NCBI RefSeq assembly: GCF_018499575.1
Contig: NZ_JAHDAP010000001.1
Coordinates: forward strand, 186,001 to 250,000
Source of the DNA: Streptococcus infantis
Lineage (GTDB): Bacteria; Bacillota; Bacilli; Lactobacillales; Streptococcaceae
Reading direction: 5' to 3'
Length of the DNA stretch: 64,000 bases
Shown in pieces: positions 1 to 11,753 of the stretch. The translations under genes were made by a program, and so were the position numbers. Below the pieces are notes generated by a model. It was not told the origin of the DNA. It made no database searches and saw only the letters and a program-made list of their open reading frames with translations. Within the stretch, counting starts at the first letter, position 1; every line of letters starts with the position of its first letter.

Positions 1-2152
1 AGGATATGAATTGCGCACGCCTCGTATCGATACAGTGGAGTTGGCTCAAGTTTTTTATCCTCAGCTTGAGAAGTATAATCTTGGAATCCTCTGCCAAGAG
101 TTGGGAATTCCACTTGAGCAAGCTCATACAGCCCTTTCTGACGCCCAAGCAACTGCAGAACTCTTTCTTTGTATGAGACAAAAGATGTTTCAACTTCCAA
201 AAGGTTTGTTGGAACGCTTATTGAGTTTGTCAGATAGCCTATTGTACGAATCTTATATGGTCATCGAGGAAGTTTATCAGAAACAGTCTCTCTTAGTTGA
301 ACATGACTTGGTCGAGGTGCAAGGTCTATTTTTGAGAAAAGAAAAATCAGCCCTTTCTCCACGAAAACTATCTAAAGATTTCCAAACCAATATTGCCTTG
401 TTGGGGTTGGAGGAGAGAAACTTGCAGGAGCGCTTCGCCCAAAAAGTTCAAGAGTGCTTGCAAGGGGAAACAATTTCTTTTATTCAGGCTCAAACGGGAA
501 TCGGAAAAACCTACGGCTATCTCCTGCCAGCCTTGTCACTTGAACATGAAGAGGGCATCCTTCTCAGCGTTCCGACTAAAATCCTTCAAAATCAGGTAAT
601 GCAAGAAGATGCTAAAAGACTAGAAGAGATTTTCCACATTTCTACTCATAGTCTCAAAGGTCCTCAGAATTACCTGAAGTTGGATGCTTTTCATGCAACA
701 CTAGAGGAAGAAGAGTCCAATCGTCTGTATACGCGTTTCAAGATGCAACTCCTAGTTTGGCTGACTGAGACTGATACTGGAGACTTAGACGAAATTGGTC
801 AGCTTTATCGCTACCAGCAATTCTTACCTAACTTGGTACATGATGGAAATCTTCATAAAGACTCTCTCTTTTGGTTAGAGGATTTTTGGAGACGTGGTCA
901 GGATAAGGCTCGTTCTTGCAAGTTGCTTGTGACCAATCATGCTTACCTCGTTACTAGACTTGAAGATGATCCTAGTCTCTTAGAAGGTCGTCTCTTGATT
1001 TTAGATGAAGCTCAGAAAATCTTGTTGACATTGGAAAATCTTTCTCGAAAATCTTATTTGCTAACGGATTTGCTAGACCAACTTGACCAGGTTCTATCAA
1101 GAGAAGAAGGCATGCTTGAAAGACGCTTGCTAGAGAGTATTTGTTTTGAGCTTTCGTATCTGCTGGAACAGTTTCTATCTGGCAAACGTAAGATGTGCCC
1201 AGCTAGTAGCATTGACAAGCTCCGACAGGATTTTTCAGAGTTGAATCTTCCAGAATTTAAAGACTATCAGAGATTTTTCTCGTCTGAAGGAGAATTTTGG
1301 TTATCAGTTTCAGAACTCTCTAGTAAAAAAATCGAGATTACTTCTAGTCGCAATCAGCGTTTGCTATTTTCTCAGATATTTCCAGAATCCTGCCAGCTTC
1401 TCGGAATTTCTGCAACCTTAGAAATTAGTAGCAGAGTTTCTTTGCCAGAATTGTTAGGATTCCCGCAAGCAAACATTTATTACCTAGATGAACAGTTTCA
1501 GGAAAATCAGGAAATTTTGTTGGTGAATGATTTTCCATTGGTGACTGAAGTTTCGCTTGAGGAGTATGCACAAGCAGTTGTGGAAGTTCTAGAAGATTTG
1601 TCCTACCTTGAAGAACCGATTTTAGTCTTATTTACTGCAAAAGATTTATTGTTGCAGGTATCTGATGCTTTAAGAATTCCCCATTTAGCCCAATATAAGC
1701 ATGGGGAACCAGCTCAATTGAAAAAACGCTTTGAAAAAGGAGAGCGTGAGCTCTTACTTGGCGCCGGAAGTTTCTGGGAAGGTGTTGATTTTTCAAGACA
1801 TCCTCAAGTGATAGAAGTGGTGACACGTTTGCCTTTCCAAAATCCAGAGGATCCCTTTACTAAAAAGATGAATCAAGAACTCCGTCTTGAAGGGAAGAAT
1901 CCTTTTTATGATTACCAACTTCCTATGGCCATTATTCGTCTCAAGCAAGCGATAGGTAGGACCATGCGCCGAGTTGGTCAACGCTCCGCAGTTTTGATTT
2001 TAGATAGCCGTATGTCAAGTAAACGATATGGCAAACAAATCAGCAAGGCTCTGTCTCGCACTAATCGAGTAAGGAACATTAGCCGAGAGCAAGTATTTGT
2101 CAACGTTCAAGATTTTTTACATAAACAACGAAATGAATACCAGAAAGAATGA
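1..2152 (+). CDS. dinG: DinG-type exonuclease/helicase, 5' end cut by window
   Basis: DNA-repair protein of the Gram-positive DinG type: an N-terminal DnaQ-like 3'-5' exonuclease fused to an XPD/DinG superfamily 2 helicase. The frame is already open at base 2 and reads into the last exonuclease motif (HTALSDAQATAELF), so the true start lies upstream. Walker A (AQTGIGKT) and a DEAQ box (LILDEAQKI) mark helicase motifs I and II, and a motif VI-like IGRTMRR lies near the C-terminus. I do not see the four-cysteine Fe-S cluster of E. coli DinG, as is usual for the firmicute form, so real unwinding activity is uncertain. rodA follows 12 bases downstream with its own AAGGAGG. Confidence 0.9.
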   Translation, partial: GYELRTPRIDTVELAQVFYPQLEKYNLGILCQELGIPLEQAHTALSDAQATAELFLCMRQKMFQLPKGLLERLLSLSDSLLYESYMVIEEVYQKQSLLVEHDLVEVQGLFLRKEKSALSPRKLSKDFQTNIALLGLEERNLQERFAQKVQECLQGETISFIQAQTGIGKTYGYLLPALSLEHEEGILLSVPTKILQNQVMQEDAKRLEEIFHISTHSLKGPQNYLKLDAFHATLEEEESNRLYTRFKMQLLVWLTETDTGDLDEIGQLYRYQQFLPNLVHDGNLHKDSLFWLEDFWRRGQDKARSCKLLVTNHAYLVTRLEDDPSLLEGRLLILDEAQKILLTLENLSRKSYLLTDLLDQLDQVLSREEGMLERRLLESICFELSYLLEQFLSGKRKMCPASSIDKLRQDFSELNLPEFKDYQRFFSSEGEFWLSVSELSSKKIEITSSRNQRLLFSQIFPESCQLLGISATLEISSRVSLPELLGFPQANIYYLDEQFQENQEILLVNDFPLVTEVSLEEYAQAVVEVLEDLSYLEEPILVLFTAKDLLLQVSDALRIPHLAQYKHGEPAQLKKRFEKGERELLLGAGSFWEGVDFSRHPQVIEVVTRLPFQNPEDPFTKKMNQELRLEGKNPFYDYQLPMAIIRLKQAIGRTMRRVGQRSAVLILDSRMSSKRYGKQISKALSRTNRVRNISREQVFVNVQDFLHKQRNEYQKE

Positions 2153-2164
2153 AGGAGGCCTTTT

Positions 2165-3388
2165 ATGAAACGTTCTCTCGACTCTAGGGTCGATTATAGT
2201 TTAATATTACCAGTATTTTGTTTGTTAGTGATTGGAGTCGTAGCTATTTATATAGCAGTTAGTCATGACTACCCAAACAATGTTTGGCCCATACTTGGAC
2301 AACAACTGGCTTGGATATCGCTAGGGATTGTTTTTAGTTTCATAGTCATGTTTTTTAACACAAAGTTTCTCTGGCAGTCCACACCTTATTTATATGGACT
2401 CGGTCTAGTCTTGATGGTCTTACCCTTGGTCTTCTATAATCCAAGTTTAGTAGCTGCAACAGGTGCGAAAAACTGGGTGTCAATCGGTGGTTATACACTC
2501 TTTCAACCCTCCGAATTCATGAAGATATCCTATATTTTGATGCTGGCATACGTTATCGTAACCTTTACCAAGAAACATAAAGACAAAGAACGAACTATTG
2601 GCTTAGATTTTCTATTGATTTTGTGGATGATCGTTTTCACGATGCCAGTTATGGTTTTACTAGCCTTGCAAAGTGACCTTGGGACAGCTATGGTTTTTGT
2701 TGCAATCTTTGCAGGACTTGTCTTATTGTCTGGTGTTTCTTGGAAGATTATTATTCCAATTTTTGTAGCAGTTGTATCGGCGATTACAGGCTTCCTAGCA
2801 ATCTTTATCACAAAAGACGGGCGTGCCTTTCTGCATCAAATTGGGATGCCGACATATCAGATTAACCGTATCCTTGCTTGGCTCAATCCCTTTGATTATG
2901 CCCAAACGACTACCTATCAACAGGCGCAGGGTCAAATTGCGATTGGTAGCGGTGGAATTTTTGGTCAAGGCTTTAATGTGTCTAATCTCCTTATTCCAGT
3001 CCGCGAGAGTGATATGATTTTCACAGTAATTGCGGAAGATTTTGGATTTATTGGTTCAGTTGTTGTGGTTGCACTCTATCTACTGCTCATCTATCGCATG
3101 TTAAAGATTACCCTAAAATCCAATAATCAATTTTATACCTACATCTCAACTGGATTTATCATGATGCTCTTGTTCCATATCTTTGAAAATATTGGTGCCG
3201 TCACAGGACTCCTTCCTCTTACGGGGATTCCTTTGCCCTTTATTTCCCAAGGGGGATCAGCCATTATCAGTAATCTCATTGGTGTTGGACTGCTTTTGTC
3301 TATGAGTTATCAAACACACCTAGCTGATGAAAAGAGTGGTCGAACAAGATTTAAACGTAAAAAGGTTGTACTGAAAAAAGTTAAATAA
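2165..3388 (+). CDS. rodA: SEDS-family peptidoglycan glycosyltransferase RodA
   Basis: Integral membrane SEDS glycosyltransferase that polymerises lipid II during peripheral (elongation) wall growth, working with a class B PBP. The 407-residue protein has about ten hydrophobic segments, the SEDS signatures GAKNWVSIGG and FQPSEFMKISYI, and the extracellular loop with ESDMIFTVIAEDFG holding the conserved acidic residue. The tail is basic (RFKRKKVVLKKVK). Its start is fixed by AAGGAGG about seven bases upstream, overlapping the end of dinG. RodA fits better than FtsW because the FtsW cytoplasmic extension is absent; this is a family judgement. Confidence 0.92.
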   Translation: MKRSLDSRVDYSLILPVFCLLVIGVVAIYIAVSHDYPNNVWPILGQQLAWISLGIVFSFIVMFFNTKFLWQSTPYLYGLGLVLMVLPLVFYNPSLVAATGAKNWVSIGGYTLFQPSEFMKISYILMLAYVIVTFTKKHKDKERTIGLDFLLILWMIVFTMPVMVLLALQSDLGTAMVFVAIFAGLVLLSGVSWKIIIPIFVAVVSAITGFLAIFITKDGRAFLHQIGMPTYQINRILAWLNPFDYAQTTTYQQAQGQIAIGSGGIFGQGFNVSNLLIPVRESDMIFTVIAEDFGFIGSVVVVALYLLLIYRMLKITLKSNNQFYTYISTGFIMMLLFHIFENIGAVTGLLPLTGIPLPFISQGGSAIISNLIGVGLLLSMSYQTHLADEKSGRTRFKRKKVVLKKVK

Positions 3389-3398
3389 GGAGGTCACT

Positions 3399-3947
3399 AT
3401 GCCTAAAGTTGCAGTTATTCTAGCAAACGGTTTTGAAGAAATCGAAGCCCTGACAGTCGTAGACGTCTTGCGTCGTGCAAATATTACCTGTCATATGGTC
3501 GGATTTGATGAAAAAGTGACAGGTTCACATGCTATTCAAGTTCAAGCTGATCAGGTATTTAACGGTGATTTATCTGATTATGACATGATTGTCCTTCCAG
3601 GAGGTATGCCTGGTTCTGCCCACTTGAGGGACAATGAGTTGCTAATCTCAGAACTCCAAAAATGTAATCAAGGTGGGAAAAAGCTAGCAGCCATTTGTGC
3701 AGCACCAATTGCTTTAAATCGGGCAGGTCTACTTGAAGGAAAAAACTTCACTTGCTACGATGGTGTTCAAGAACAAATTGCTAACGGTCACTACCATAAA
3801 GAAACAGTCGTTGTAGATGGCAATATCATTACGAGCCGTGGTCCAGCAACAGCTTTGGCTTTTGCCTATCACTTAGTTGATACGCTTGGCGGAGATGCGG
3901 AATCTCTGAGAAATGGGATGCTCTATACAGACGTATTTGAAAAATAA
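3399..3947 (+). CDS. DJ-1/PfpI family protein
   Basis: A 182-residue DJ-1/PfpI superfamily protein, often labelled ThiJ or YajL. Members act as deglycase/glyoxalase-like or oxidative-stress chaperone proteins; the exact substrate cannot be read from sequence. Visible residues are the conserved Glu in NGFEEIEA near the N-terminus and the nucleophile-elbow Cys100 in AAICAAPIA, preceded by the PGGMPGS loop. It starts 10 bases after rodA behind AAGGAGG, so it is probably the last gene of a dinG-rodA transcript, which a strong hairpin ends at 3958-3998. Confidence 0.88.
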   Translation: MPKVAVILANGFEEIEALTVVDVLRRANITCHMVGFDEKVTGSHAIQVQADQVFNGDLSDYDMIVLPGGMPGSAHLRDNELLISELQKCNQGGKKLAAICAAPIALNRAGLLEGKNFTCYDGVQEQIANGHYHKETVVVDGNIITSRGPATALAFAYHLVDTLGGDAESLRNGMLYTDVFEK

Positions 3948-3957
3948 TAAAGAAACT

Positions 3958-3998
3958 GAGAAGGATCTTTCTTACTTGAGAAGATTCTTCTCTTTTTT
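3958..3998 (+). terminator. Rho-independent terminator after the DJ-1 gene
   Basis: GAGAAG and ATCTT on the left pair with AAGAT and CTTCTC on the right, followed by six T residues. It closes the dinG-rodA-DJ-1 unit. Confidence 0.85.
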
Positions 3999-4040
3999 AA
4001 GGTCAAAATCAAGCTAAACATCGCTTTTTTCATAAAAAAA

Positions 4041-4049
4041 TGCTATAAT
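4041..4049 (+). promoter_or_regulatory. Extended -10 promoter directly before the HAD gene
   Basis: TG-C-TATAAT ends eight bases before ATG 4057. No good -35 is seen. Predicted transcription start falls at or one base before the ATG, so the mRNA would be leaderless or nearly so. Confidence 0.7.
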
Positions 4050-4056
4050 GAAGGGT

Positions 4057-6581
<2,525 letters not shown>

Positions 6582-6586
6582 AAAAA

Positions 6587-6604
6587 TTGGGAAATAGTTC
6601 CCAA
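6587..6604. other. Perfect 7-bp hairpin between gyrB and ezrA
   Basis: TTGGGAA, loop ATAG, TTCCCAA starts six bases after the gyrB stop. A run of seven A precedes it, so the U-tract of a terminator is present only for minus-strand transcription. On the plus strand it may be a 3'-end stabiliser. Confidence 0.6.
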
Positions 6605-6617
6605 GGTTTGAAAAATA

Positions 6618-6626
6618 TGATATAAT
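6618..6626 (+). promoter_or_regulatory. Extended -10 promoter of ezrA
   Basis: TG-A-TATAAT with no good -35; the transcript would start near 6633 and carry a short leader with AAAGGAG before ezrA. Confidence 0.65.
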
Positions 6627-6661
6627 CATTACAATTGTGTCATGTATAAAAGGAGTTTGAT

Positions 6662-8389
6662 ATGTCAAATAATCAGTTGATTATTACTTTGATTGGAATT
6701 GCAGTCCTGCTTCTTATTGCTTTTGCAGTAGCAATTTTGCTACGTAAACGAAATGAGAGTAGACTTGCAGCTTTAGAAGAAAAAAAAGAAGAACTATATA
6801 ACCTTCCTGTTAATGATGAGGTAGAGGTTGTTAAAAATATGCATCTGATTGGTCAAAGTCAGGTTGCTTTTAGAGAATGGAACCAAAAATGGGTAGATTT
6901 GTCTCTTAACTCTTTTGCAGATATCGAGAATAACCTCTTTGAAGCTGAAGGATACAATAGCTCATTCCGTTTCTTGAAAGCTAAACACCAGATTGATCAA
7001 ATTGAAAGTCAAATCCAACTTGTTGAAGAGGATATTGCAGCAATTCGTAATGCCTTGTCTGAGTTGGAAAAACAAGAATCAAAAAATAGTGGACGCGTTC
7101 TGCATGCCCTAGATTTATTTGAGAAACTACAAAATACTGTAGCTGAAGATTCTGAAAAATATGGTCAAGCTCTTCCAGAAATTGAAAAACAATTGGAGAA
7201 CATTCAATCTGAGTTTTCTCAGTTTGTAACCTTGAATTCATCAGGGGATCCGGTTGAAGCAGCAGGCATTTTAGATAACGCTGAAAATCATATTTTAGCG
7301 TTGACACATATTGTTGAAAGAATCCCAGCAATTGTTGCCAAGCTTACTACTGAATTGCCAGAACAACTTGAAGATTTAGAAGCAGGTTACCGTAAGCTTT
7401 TGGATGAAAACTACCATTTTGTAGAAACAGATATCGAATCTCGTCTTCAACTTCTCTATGAAGCCTTGAAGAATAATCATGAAAATATCCGCACATTAGA
7501 GTTGGATAATGCAGAGTATGAAAACACTCAAATCCAAGAAGAAATCAATGCACTTTATGATATTTTCACTCGTGAAATTGCAGCACATAAAGCTTTTGAA
7601 AAATTGGTAACTACCCTTCCTACTTATCTCAAACACTTGAAAGAAAACAATCAGGTATTAGTTAAAGATATCGAACGTCTTGGGAAAACCTATTTGATTT
7701 CAGAAAGTGATGTGAATCGCGTTCGTCGTCTTCAATCTGATATCTCAGCCTTGAATGCTACTATTGAAGAAATGACTAATGCAGAGTCAGAAGTTTCAGA
7801 AGCATATTCTGTCTTACAAGAACGTCTGGAAAATCTTCAATCTACCTTAAAAGATATTGAAGATGATCAAATCGGTGTTAGCGAACGTCTCGTTCAAATT
7901 GAAAAAGATGACATCAATGCTCGACAAAAAGCAAATGTATATGTCAACCGTCTTCATACGATTAAACGTTACATGGAGAAGAGAAACCTTCCAGGAATTC
8001 CACAAAAATTCTTGAAGCTCTTCTTTGATGCGAGTCACAGTACAGAAGACTTGATGGCTGAGTTGGAACAAGCGCAAGTGAATATCGAATCTGTCAATCG
8101 TATCCTTGAGATTGCGACAAATGATATGAATATGTTAGAAGAAGAAACATACAGTATCGTTCAAAATGCAACATTGACAGAACAATTGCTTCAATATTCA
8201 AACCGTTACAGATCATTTGATGATCGTATTCAACAAGCTTTCCAAGAAGCTTTGAATATCTTTGAAACAACATTCGATTACCAAGCATCTTTCGAAAAAA
8301 TCTCTCAAGCATTAGAAGTTGCTGAGCCTGGTGTTACCAATCGCTTCGTTACTTCATATGAAAAAACAAGAGAAAGTATTCGTTTCTAA
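6662..8389 (+). CDS. ezrA: Septation ring regulator EzrA
   Basis: Membrane-anchored regulator of FtsZ ring assembly and of septal/peripheral wall synthesis. The 575 residues begin with one N-terminal transmembrane helix (about residues 4-26, IITLIGIAVLLLIAFAVAILL) followed by KR-rich residues and a long coiled-coil, spectrin-like body rich in Glu, Lys, Leu and Gln, which is the EzrA plan. Length matches the family (about 570). It has its own TATAAT and an AAAGGAG ribosome site, and a strong terminator follows, so it appears monocistronic. Its place after gyrB matches what I recall in pneumococci. Confidence 0.94.
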   Translation: MSNNQLIITLIGIAVLLLIAFAVAILLRKRNESRLAALEEKKEELYNLPVNDEVEVVKNMHLIGQSQVAFREWNQKWVDLSLNSFADIENNLFEAEGYNSSFRFLKAKHQIDQIESQIQLVEEDIAAIRNALSELEKQESKNSGRVLHALDLFEKLQNTVAEDSEKYGQALPEIEKQLENIQSEFSQFVTLNSSGDPVEAAGILDNAENHILALTHIVERIPAIVAKLTTELPEQLEDLEAGYRKLLDENYHFVETDIESRLQLLYEALKNNHENIRTLELDNAEYENTQIQEEINALYDIFTREIAAHKAFEKLVTTLPTYLKHLKENNQVLVKDIERLGKTYLISESDVNRVRRLQSDISALNATIEEMTNAESEVSEAYSVLQERLENLQSTLKDIEDDQIGVSERLVQIEKDDINARQKANVYVNRLHTIKRYMEKRNLPGIPQKFLKLFFDASHSTEDLMAELEQAQVNIESVNRILEIATNDMNMLEEETYSIVQNATLTEQLLQYSNRYRSFDDRIQQAFQEALNIFETTFDYQASFEKISQALEVAEPGVTNRFVTSYEKTRESIRF

Positions 8390-8395
8390 TTGATA

Positions 8396-8430
8396 AAAGA
8401 ATCCTAGATTTTTCCTAGGGTTCTTTTACT
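8396..8430 (+). terminator. Terminator of ezrA
   Basis: AAGAATCCTAG pairs with CTAGGGTTCTT (11 pairs, one G-T), followed by a T-rich tail. Confidence 0.85.
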
Positions 8431-8470
8431 TTTATTTGCTTGTCTTAAATATTTTTATTCCATGTTTTCA

Positions 8471-8499
8471 TTGAAATTATAGTTCATATTTGATATGAT
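8471..8499 (+). promoter_or_regulatory. Promoter of pgdA, predicted leaderless start
   Basis: TTGAAA, exactly 17 bases, then TATGAT with a TG extension. Only six bases (8500-8505) separate the -10 from ATG 8506, so the predicted +1 is the A of the start codon. No Shine-Dalgarno is present. Confidence 0.75.
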
Positions 8500-8505
8500 A
8501 AGACT

Positions 8506-9900
8506 ATGACAAAAAAGAGATTACCCCAGAATAAAGTAAAGAAGAAAAATAACAAAAAGCTTGGCACTCTTGTCTTGCTTTTATTTCTAACAATGTTAGC
8601 ACTCGGTAGTGTGATTACCTATAAAGTGTTGAACAAACAAGCCTTTGAACAGAAAATTGAAAGTCTCAAGAAGGAAAAAGATGACGCCTACTCACAGGGA
8701 AGTCAAAAAGAGCATTTCCGCAAAGAGAAATCAGAAATTATCACCTATTATCCACTAGTCGGGGACAGCCCAATCTCCTCTGTCAAGGATGTTATCGTTA
8801 AAGATGTCACTGACAAAGTAGAAGGTAAAGACCAGTTGGTTTTTTATTACTCAGAAAAAGGGGAATCCTCTTTAACTGGGATTGAAAATCGTTTGATAAA
8901 AAAACAAGCTTACGACTTGGCCAATTCTAATGTTGTTGAATTAGAAAATACTACTTTAGATCAGCTGTATCTTAAAGAAGATGGTTCTGTCTTTACCCTG
9001 GATCAACTTTTTACAGACTCATCCACGGCAAAAGAAAAATTGCTTGAGGGAGTTAAGTCAACTCTTCAAGCTAAAAAAGTAGAGCAATCTGTTGTTGATC
9101 AAGTTTCAGCTGATTTCTCTGCTGCAGAATTGTCAAGCTGGAAGTTTGCCTATAAAGATAGTCAATTGGTTCTTTATCCTGTCAAAGCAACGACTAATGT
9201 TGAAGAAATAGCGATGCCTATTTCAGATTTCTTTGATTTTATTCAGACATCCTATCTAACAGAAAAAGATGCTGAACTTTATAAAAAAGTTCAAGCAGAG
9301 AAACATAAAAAAGTTGTAGCCTTAACCTTTGATGACGGTCCCGATGGCAATACAACACCACAGGCCTTGGATATTTTAGCTAAGTACAAAATCAAAGCGA
9401 CTTTCTTTGTACAAGGAAAAAACATTGCAGGTAATGAAGCTATCCTCAAACGTATGCAGGCTGAGGGGCATGAAGTTGGAAACCATAGTTGGAACCATCC
9501 CGTTTTAACACAACTTTCATTAGAAGATGCAAAAAAACAAATTACGGATACAGAATCAGCAATCACGAGTGTTCTAGGAAAGAGTTCAAAATTGATGCGT
9601 CCACCATATGGTGCGATCTCAGATGATATCCGTAATAGTCTCGATTTGAGCTTTATTATGTGGGATGTAGATAGTTTAGACTGGAAGAGTAAAAATGAAG
9701 CAGCGATTTTGACAGAAATTCAACGTCAAACAACTGATGGTTCTATCATCCTCATGCATGATATTCATCAGACGTCAGTAAATTCACTACCAAAGGTTAT
9801 TGAGTATTTGCAGGGTCAAGGATATAGTTTTGTGACAGTTTCAGAACTACTCAATACAGGTTTAAAACCACATGGTATTTACTATTCTCGTAACCAATAG
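8506..9900 (+). CDS. pgdA: Peptidoglycan N-acetylglucosamine deacetylase
   Basis: Extracellular CE4-family deacetylase that removes acetyl groups from GlcNAc in peptidoglycan and so gives lysozyme resistance. The 464 residues have a basic N-terminus, one signal-anchor helix (about 22-43), an N-terminal domain with SLKKEKDD shared with pneumococcal PgdA, and a C-terminal NodB domain. Catalytic motifs are complete: TFDDGP (D276, D277), NHSWNHP metal His residues, RPPYG, DVDSLDW and LMHDIH. The protein is clearly diverged from the S. pneumoniae enzyme. No ribosome site precedes ATG 8506, consistent with the leaderless promoter. Confidence 0.93.
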   Translation: MTKKRLPQNKVKKKNNKKLGTLVLLLFLTMLALGSVITYKVLNKQAFEQKIESLKKEKDDAYSQGSQKEHFRKEKSEIITYYPLVGDSPISSVKDVIVKDVTDKVEGKDQLVFYYSEKGESSLTGIENRLIKKQAYDLANSNVVELENTTLDQLYLKEDGSVFTLDQLFTDSSTAKEKLLEGVKSTLQAKKVEQSVVDQVSADFSAAELSSWKFAYKDSQLVLYPVKATTNVEEIAMPISDFFDFIQTSYLTEKDAELYKKVQAEKHKKVVALTFDDGPDGNTTPQALDILAKYKIKATFFVQGKNIAGNEAILKRMQAEGHEVGNHSWNHPVLTQLSLEDAKKQITDTESAITSVLGKSSKLMRPPYGAISDDIRNSLDLSFIMWDVDSLDWKSKNEAAILTEIQRQTTDGSIILMHDIHQTSVNSLPKVIEYLQGQGYSFVTVSELLNTGLKPHGIYYSRNQ

Positions 9901-9951
9901 TTGGGATTAAAATCAAATATTAGAAAAAAACAAAAAAAGATTATTTTTATC

Positions 9952-9980
9952 TTGACAAGTAGGGAAAAACTTGATATCAT
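9952..9980 (+). promoter_or_regulatory. Promoter of the infC-rpmI-rplT operon
   Basis: TTGACA, 17-base spacer, TATCAT. Predicted start is near 9987, giving a leader of about 155 bases before infC. Confidence 0.85.
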
Positions 9981-9986
9981 ATACAA

Positions 9987-10117
9987 GATGAGAAAAGCAG
10001 AAGTGAGAACTTCTCGCCTTGCGACTAACGTTGTCTGGCCCCTACAGATCAAGTTTCAGAAATGAAATATAATCATGTAGTGCGGACTTGCGTTAGCAAG
10101 TCCGCTCTTGTTTTTCT
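9987..10117 (+). promoter_or_regulatory. infC operon leader with terminator/antiterminator
   Basis: The 5' leader carries an intrinsic terminator: GCGGACTTGC, loop GTTA, GCAAGTCCGC, then a T-rich run (10082-10116). Upstream, CTTGC and TAACG (10018-10030, separated by GAC) can pair with CGTTAGCAAG in the terminator, giving a competing antiterminator. A small 5' hairpin AGAAG/CTTCT precedes it. Position and logic match the ribosomal protein L20-type autoregulatory leaders of firmicute infC-rpmI-rplT operons. Identity as that Rfam family is inferred, not shown. Confidence 0.75.
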
Positions 10118-10143
10118 CTAAACTAAAAAAAGAGGTGAAAACC

Positions 10144-10665
10144 ATAGCAAAGCAAGACTTATTCATCAATGATGAAATTCGTGTACGCGAAGTTCGCTTA
10201 ATCGGTCTTGAAGGTGAGCAATTGGGTATCAAACCACTAAGCGAAGCGCAAGCACTTGCGGATGAAGCTAATGTGGACTTGGTTCTCATTCAACCTCAAG
10301 CTAAGCCTCCTGTTGCGAAAATTATGGACTACGGTAAGTTCAAGTTTGAGTATCAGAAGAAGCAAAAAGAACAACGCAAAAAACAAAGTGTTGTAACCGT
10401 GAAAGAAGTTCGTTTGAGCCCAGTTATCGACAAGGGTGACTTCGAAACGAAACTTCGCAATGCTCGCAAGTTCCTTGAAAAAGGAAACAAAGTAAAAGTA
10501 TCTATTCGCTTTAAGGGTCGTATGATTACCCATAAAGAGATTGGTGCAAAAGTTTTAGCCGATTTCGCTGAAGCAACTCAAGATATTGCTATCATCGAAC
10601 AACGTGCTAAAATGGATGGACGTCAAATGTTTATGCAATTGGCCCCAGCAACTGACAAGAAATAA
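10144..10665 (+). CDS. infC: Translation initiation factor IF-3, ATA start
   Basis: Binds the 30S subunit, blocks premature 50S joining and checks start-codon fidelity. The protein shows the IF-3N domain ([28 protein letters not shown]), the basic helical linker ([12 protein letters not shown]) and IF-3C ([32 protein letters not shown]). I place the start at ATA 10144 (about 173 aa): AGAGGTGA at 10131-10138 is correctly spaced for it. The longer frame from TTG 10108 begins inside the terminator tail, and GTG 10135 lies in the ribosome site. Rare starts for infC are well known (AUU in E. coli) and allow IF-3 to repress itself. Confidence 0.93.
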   Translation: MAKQDLFINDEIRVREVRLIGLEGEQLGIKPLSEAQALADEANVDLVLIQPQAKPPVAKIMDYGKFKFEYQKKQKEQRKKQSVVTVKEVRLSPVIDKGDFETKLRNARKFLEKGNKVKVSIRFKGRMITHKEIGAKVLADFAEATQDIAIIEQRAKMDGRQMFMQLAPATDKK

Positions 10666-10698
10666 TCTGTCAGAAAGTTAAAAAAAGGAGAAAATATC

Positions 10699-10899
10699 AT
10701 GCCAAAACAAAAAACACACCGCGCATCAGCTAAACGTTTCAAACGTACAGGTTCTGGTGGACTTAAACGTTTCCGTGCTTACACTTCTCACCGTTTCCAC
10801 GGAAAAACTAAGAAACAACGTCGTCATCTTCGTAAAGCATCTATGGTGCATGCAGGAGATTTCAAACGTATCAAAGCAATGCTTACTCGCTTGAAATAA
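10699..10899 (+). CDS. rpmI: 50S ribosomal protein L35
   Basis: Small, very basic large-subunit protein (66 residues) with the L35 signature [18 protein letters not shown] and the internal [11 protein letters not shown] region. It lies 33 bases after infC behind AAAAGGAG and before rplT, the standard operon order. Expression should depend on the leader upstream of infC. Confidence 0.97.
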   Translation: MPKQKTHRASAKRFKRTGSGGLKRFRAYTSHRFHGKTKKQRRHLRKASMVHAGDFKRIKAMLTRLK

Positions 10900-10948
10900 T
10901 CGCGTATTTGTAAGTTAAGAATTCTAGGAAATATTGGAGGAAATATAA

Positions 10949-11308
10949 ATGGCACGTGTTAAAGGTGGCGTTGTATCACGCAAACGTCGTAAACGTATTT
11001 TAAAATTAGCAAAAGGTTACTATGGAGCTAAACACATCTTGTTCCGTACTGCAAAAGAACAAGTAATGAACTCTTACTACTATGCATACCGTGACCGTCG
11101 TCAAAAGAAACGTGACTTCCGCAAATTGTGGATTACACGTATCAATGCGGCAGCTCGTTTGAACGGACTTTCATACTCACAATTGATGCATGGTTTGAAA
11201 TTGGCTGAGATCGAAGTAAACCGTAAAATGCTTGCTGACTTGGCTGTTAACGATGCAGCAGCTTTCACAGCTCTTGCTGATGCAGCCAAAGCAAAACTTG
11301 GTAAATAA
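10949..11308 (+). CDS. rplT: 50S ribosomal protein L20
   Basis: Early-assembling 23S rRNA binding protein of 119 residues ([16 protein letters not shown], then the globular domain with [18 protein letters not shown]). In related operons L20 binds the leader to repress its own operon, so it is the probable ligand of the 9987-10117 element. It has a GGAGG ribosome site and is followed by a terminator. Confidence 0.97.
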
Positions 11309-11316
11309 TTATTCAT

Positions 11317-11347
11317 AAGACTGGTGCAAGTTTGTCCCAGTCTTTTT
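11317..11347 (+). terminator. Terminator of infC-rpmI-rplT
   Basis: AAGACTGG pairs with CCAGTCTT, followed by a T tract. Confidence 0.85.
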
Positions 11348-11366
11348 TAAAACAAAGGAGAAAAAA

Positions 11367-11747
11367 ATGGCTTCAAAAATGTTACATACCTGCTTGCGAG
11401 TCGAAAATCTTGAAAAATCAATCGCTTTTTATCAGGATGCTTTTGGTTTTAAGGAATTGCGTCGTATGGACTTTCCAGAACATGCTTTTACCATTGTTTA
11501 TCTAGGTCTTGATGGTGATGATTATGAATTGGAGTTGACATACAACTATGATCACGGACCTTATGTTGTTGGTGACGGTTTTGCTCACATCGCCCTAAGT
11601 ACACCTGACCTTGAGGCTCTTCACAAAGAACATAGCTACAAAGGCTACGAAGTAACAGCGCCTAATGGGCTTCCAGGGACTCAACCAAACTATTACTTTG
11701 TTAAAGATCCAGATGGCTACAAGGTAGAAGTGATTCGCGAAAAATAA
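11367..11747 (+). CDS. gloA: Lactoylglutathione lyase (glyoxalase I) family
   Basis: VOC-fold metalloenzyme that isomerises the methylglyoxal-thiol hemithioacetal. The 126 residues contain two beta-alpha-beta-beta-beta repeats and metal-ligand positions typical of the family: His7 in MLHTCLRV, Glu in YELELTY, His in FAHIALST and Glu in YKVEVIRE. It has a good AAAGGAG site 19 bases after the rplT terminator. Streptococci often lack large glutathione pools, so the real thiol partner is uncertain. Confidence 0.88.
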   Translation: MASKMLHTCLRVENLEKSIAFYQDAFGFKELRRMDFPEHAFTIVYLGLDGDDYELELTYNYDHGPYVVGDGFAHIALSTPDLEALHKEHSYKGYEVTAPNGLPGTQPNYYFVKDPDGYKVEVIREK

Positions 11748-11753
11748 TAAAAA

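Noticed and set aside
10108-10143. Longer infC start at TTG
   Set aside because: It begins in the T tract of the leader terminator and before the ribosome site.
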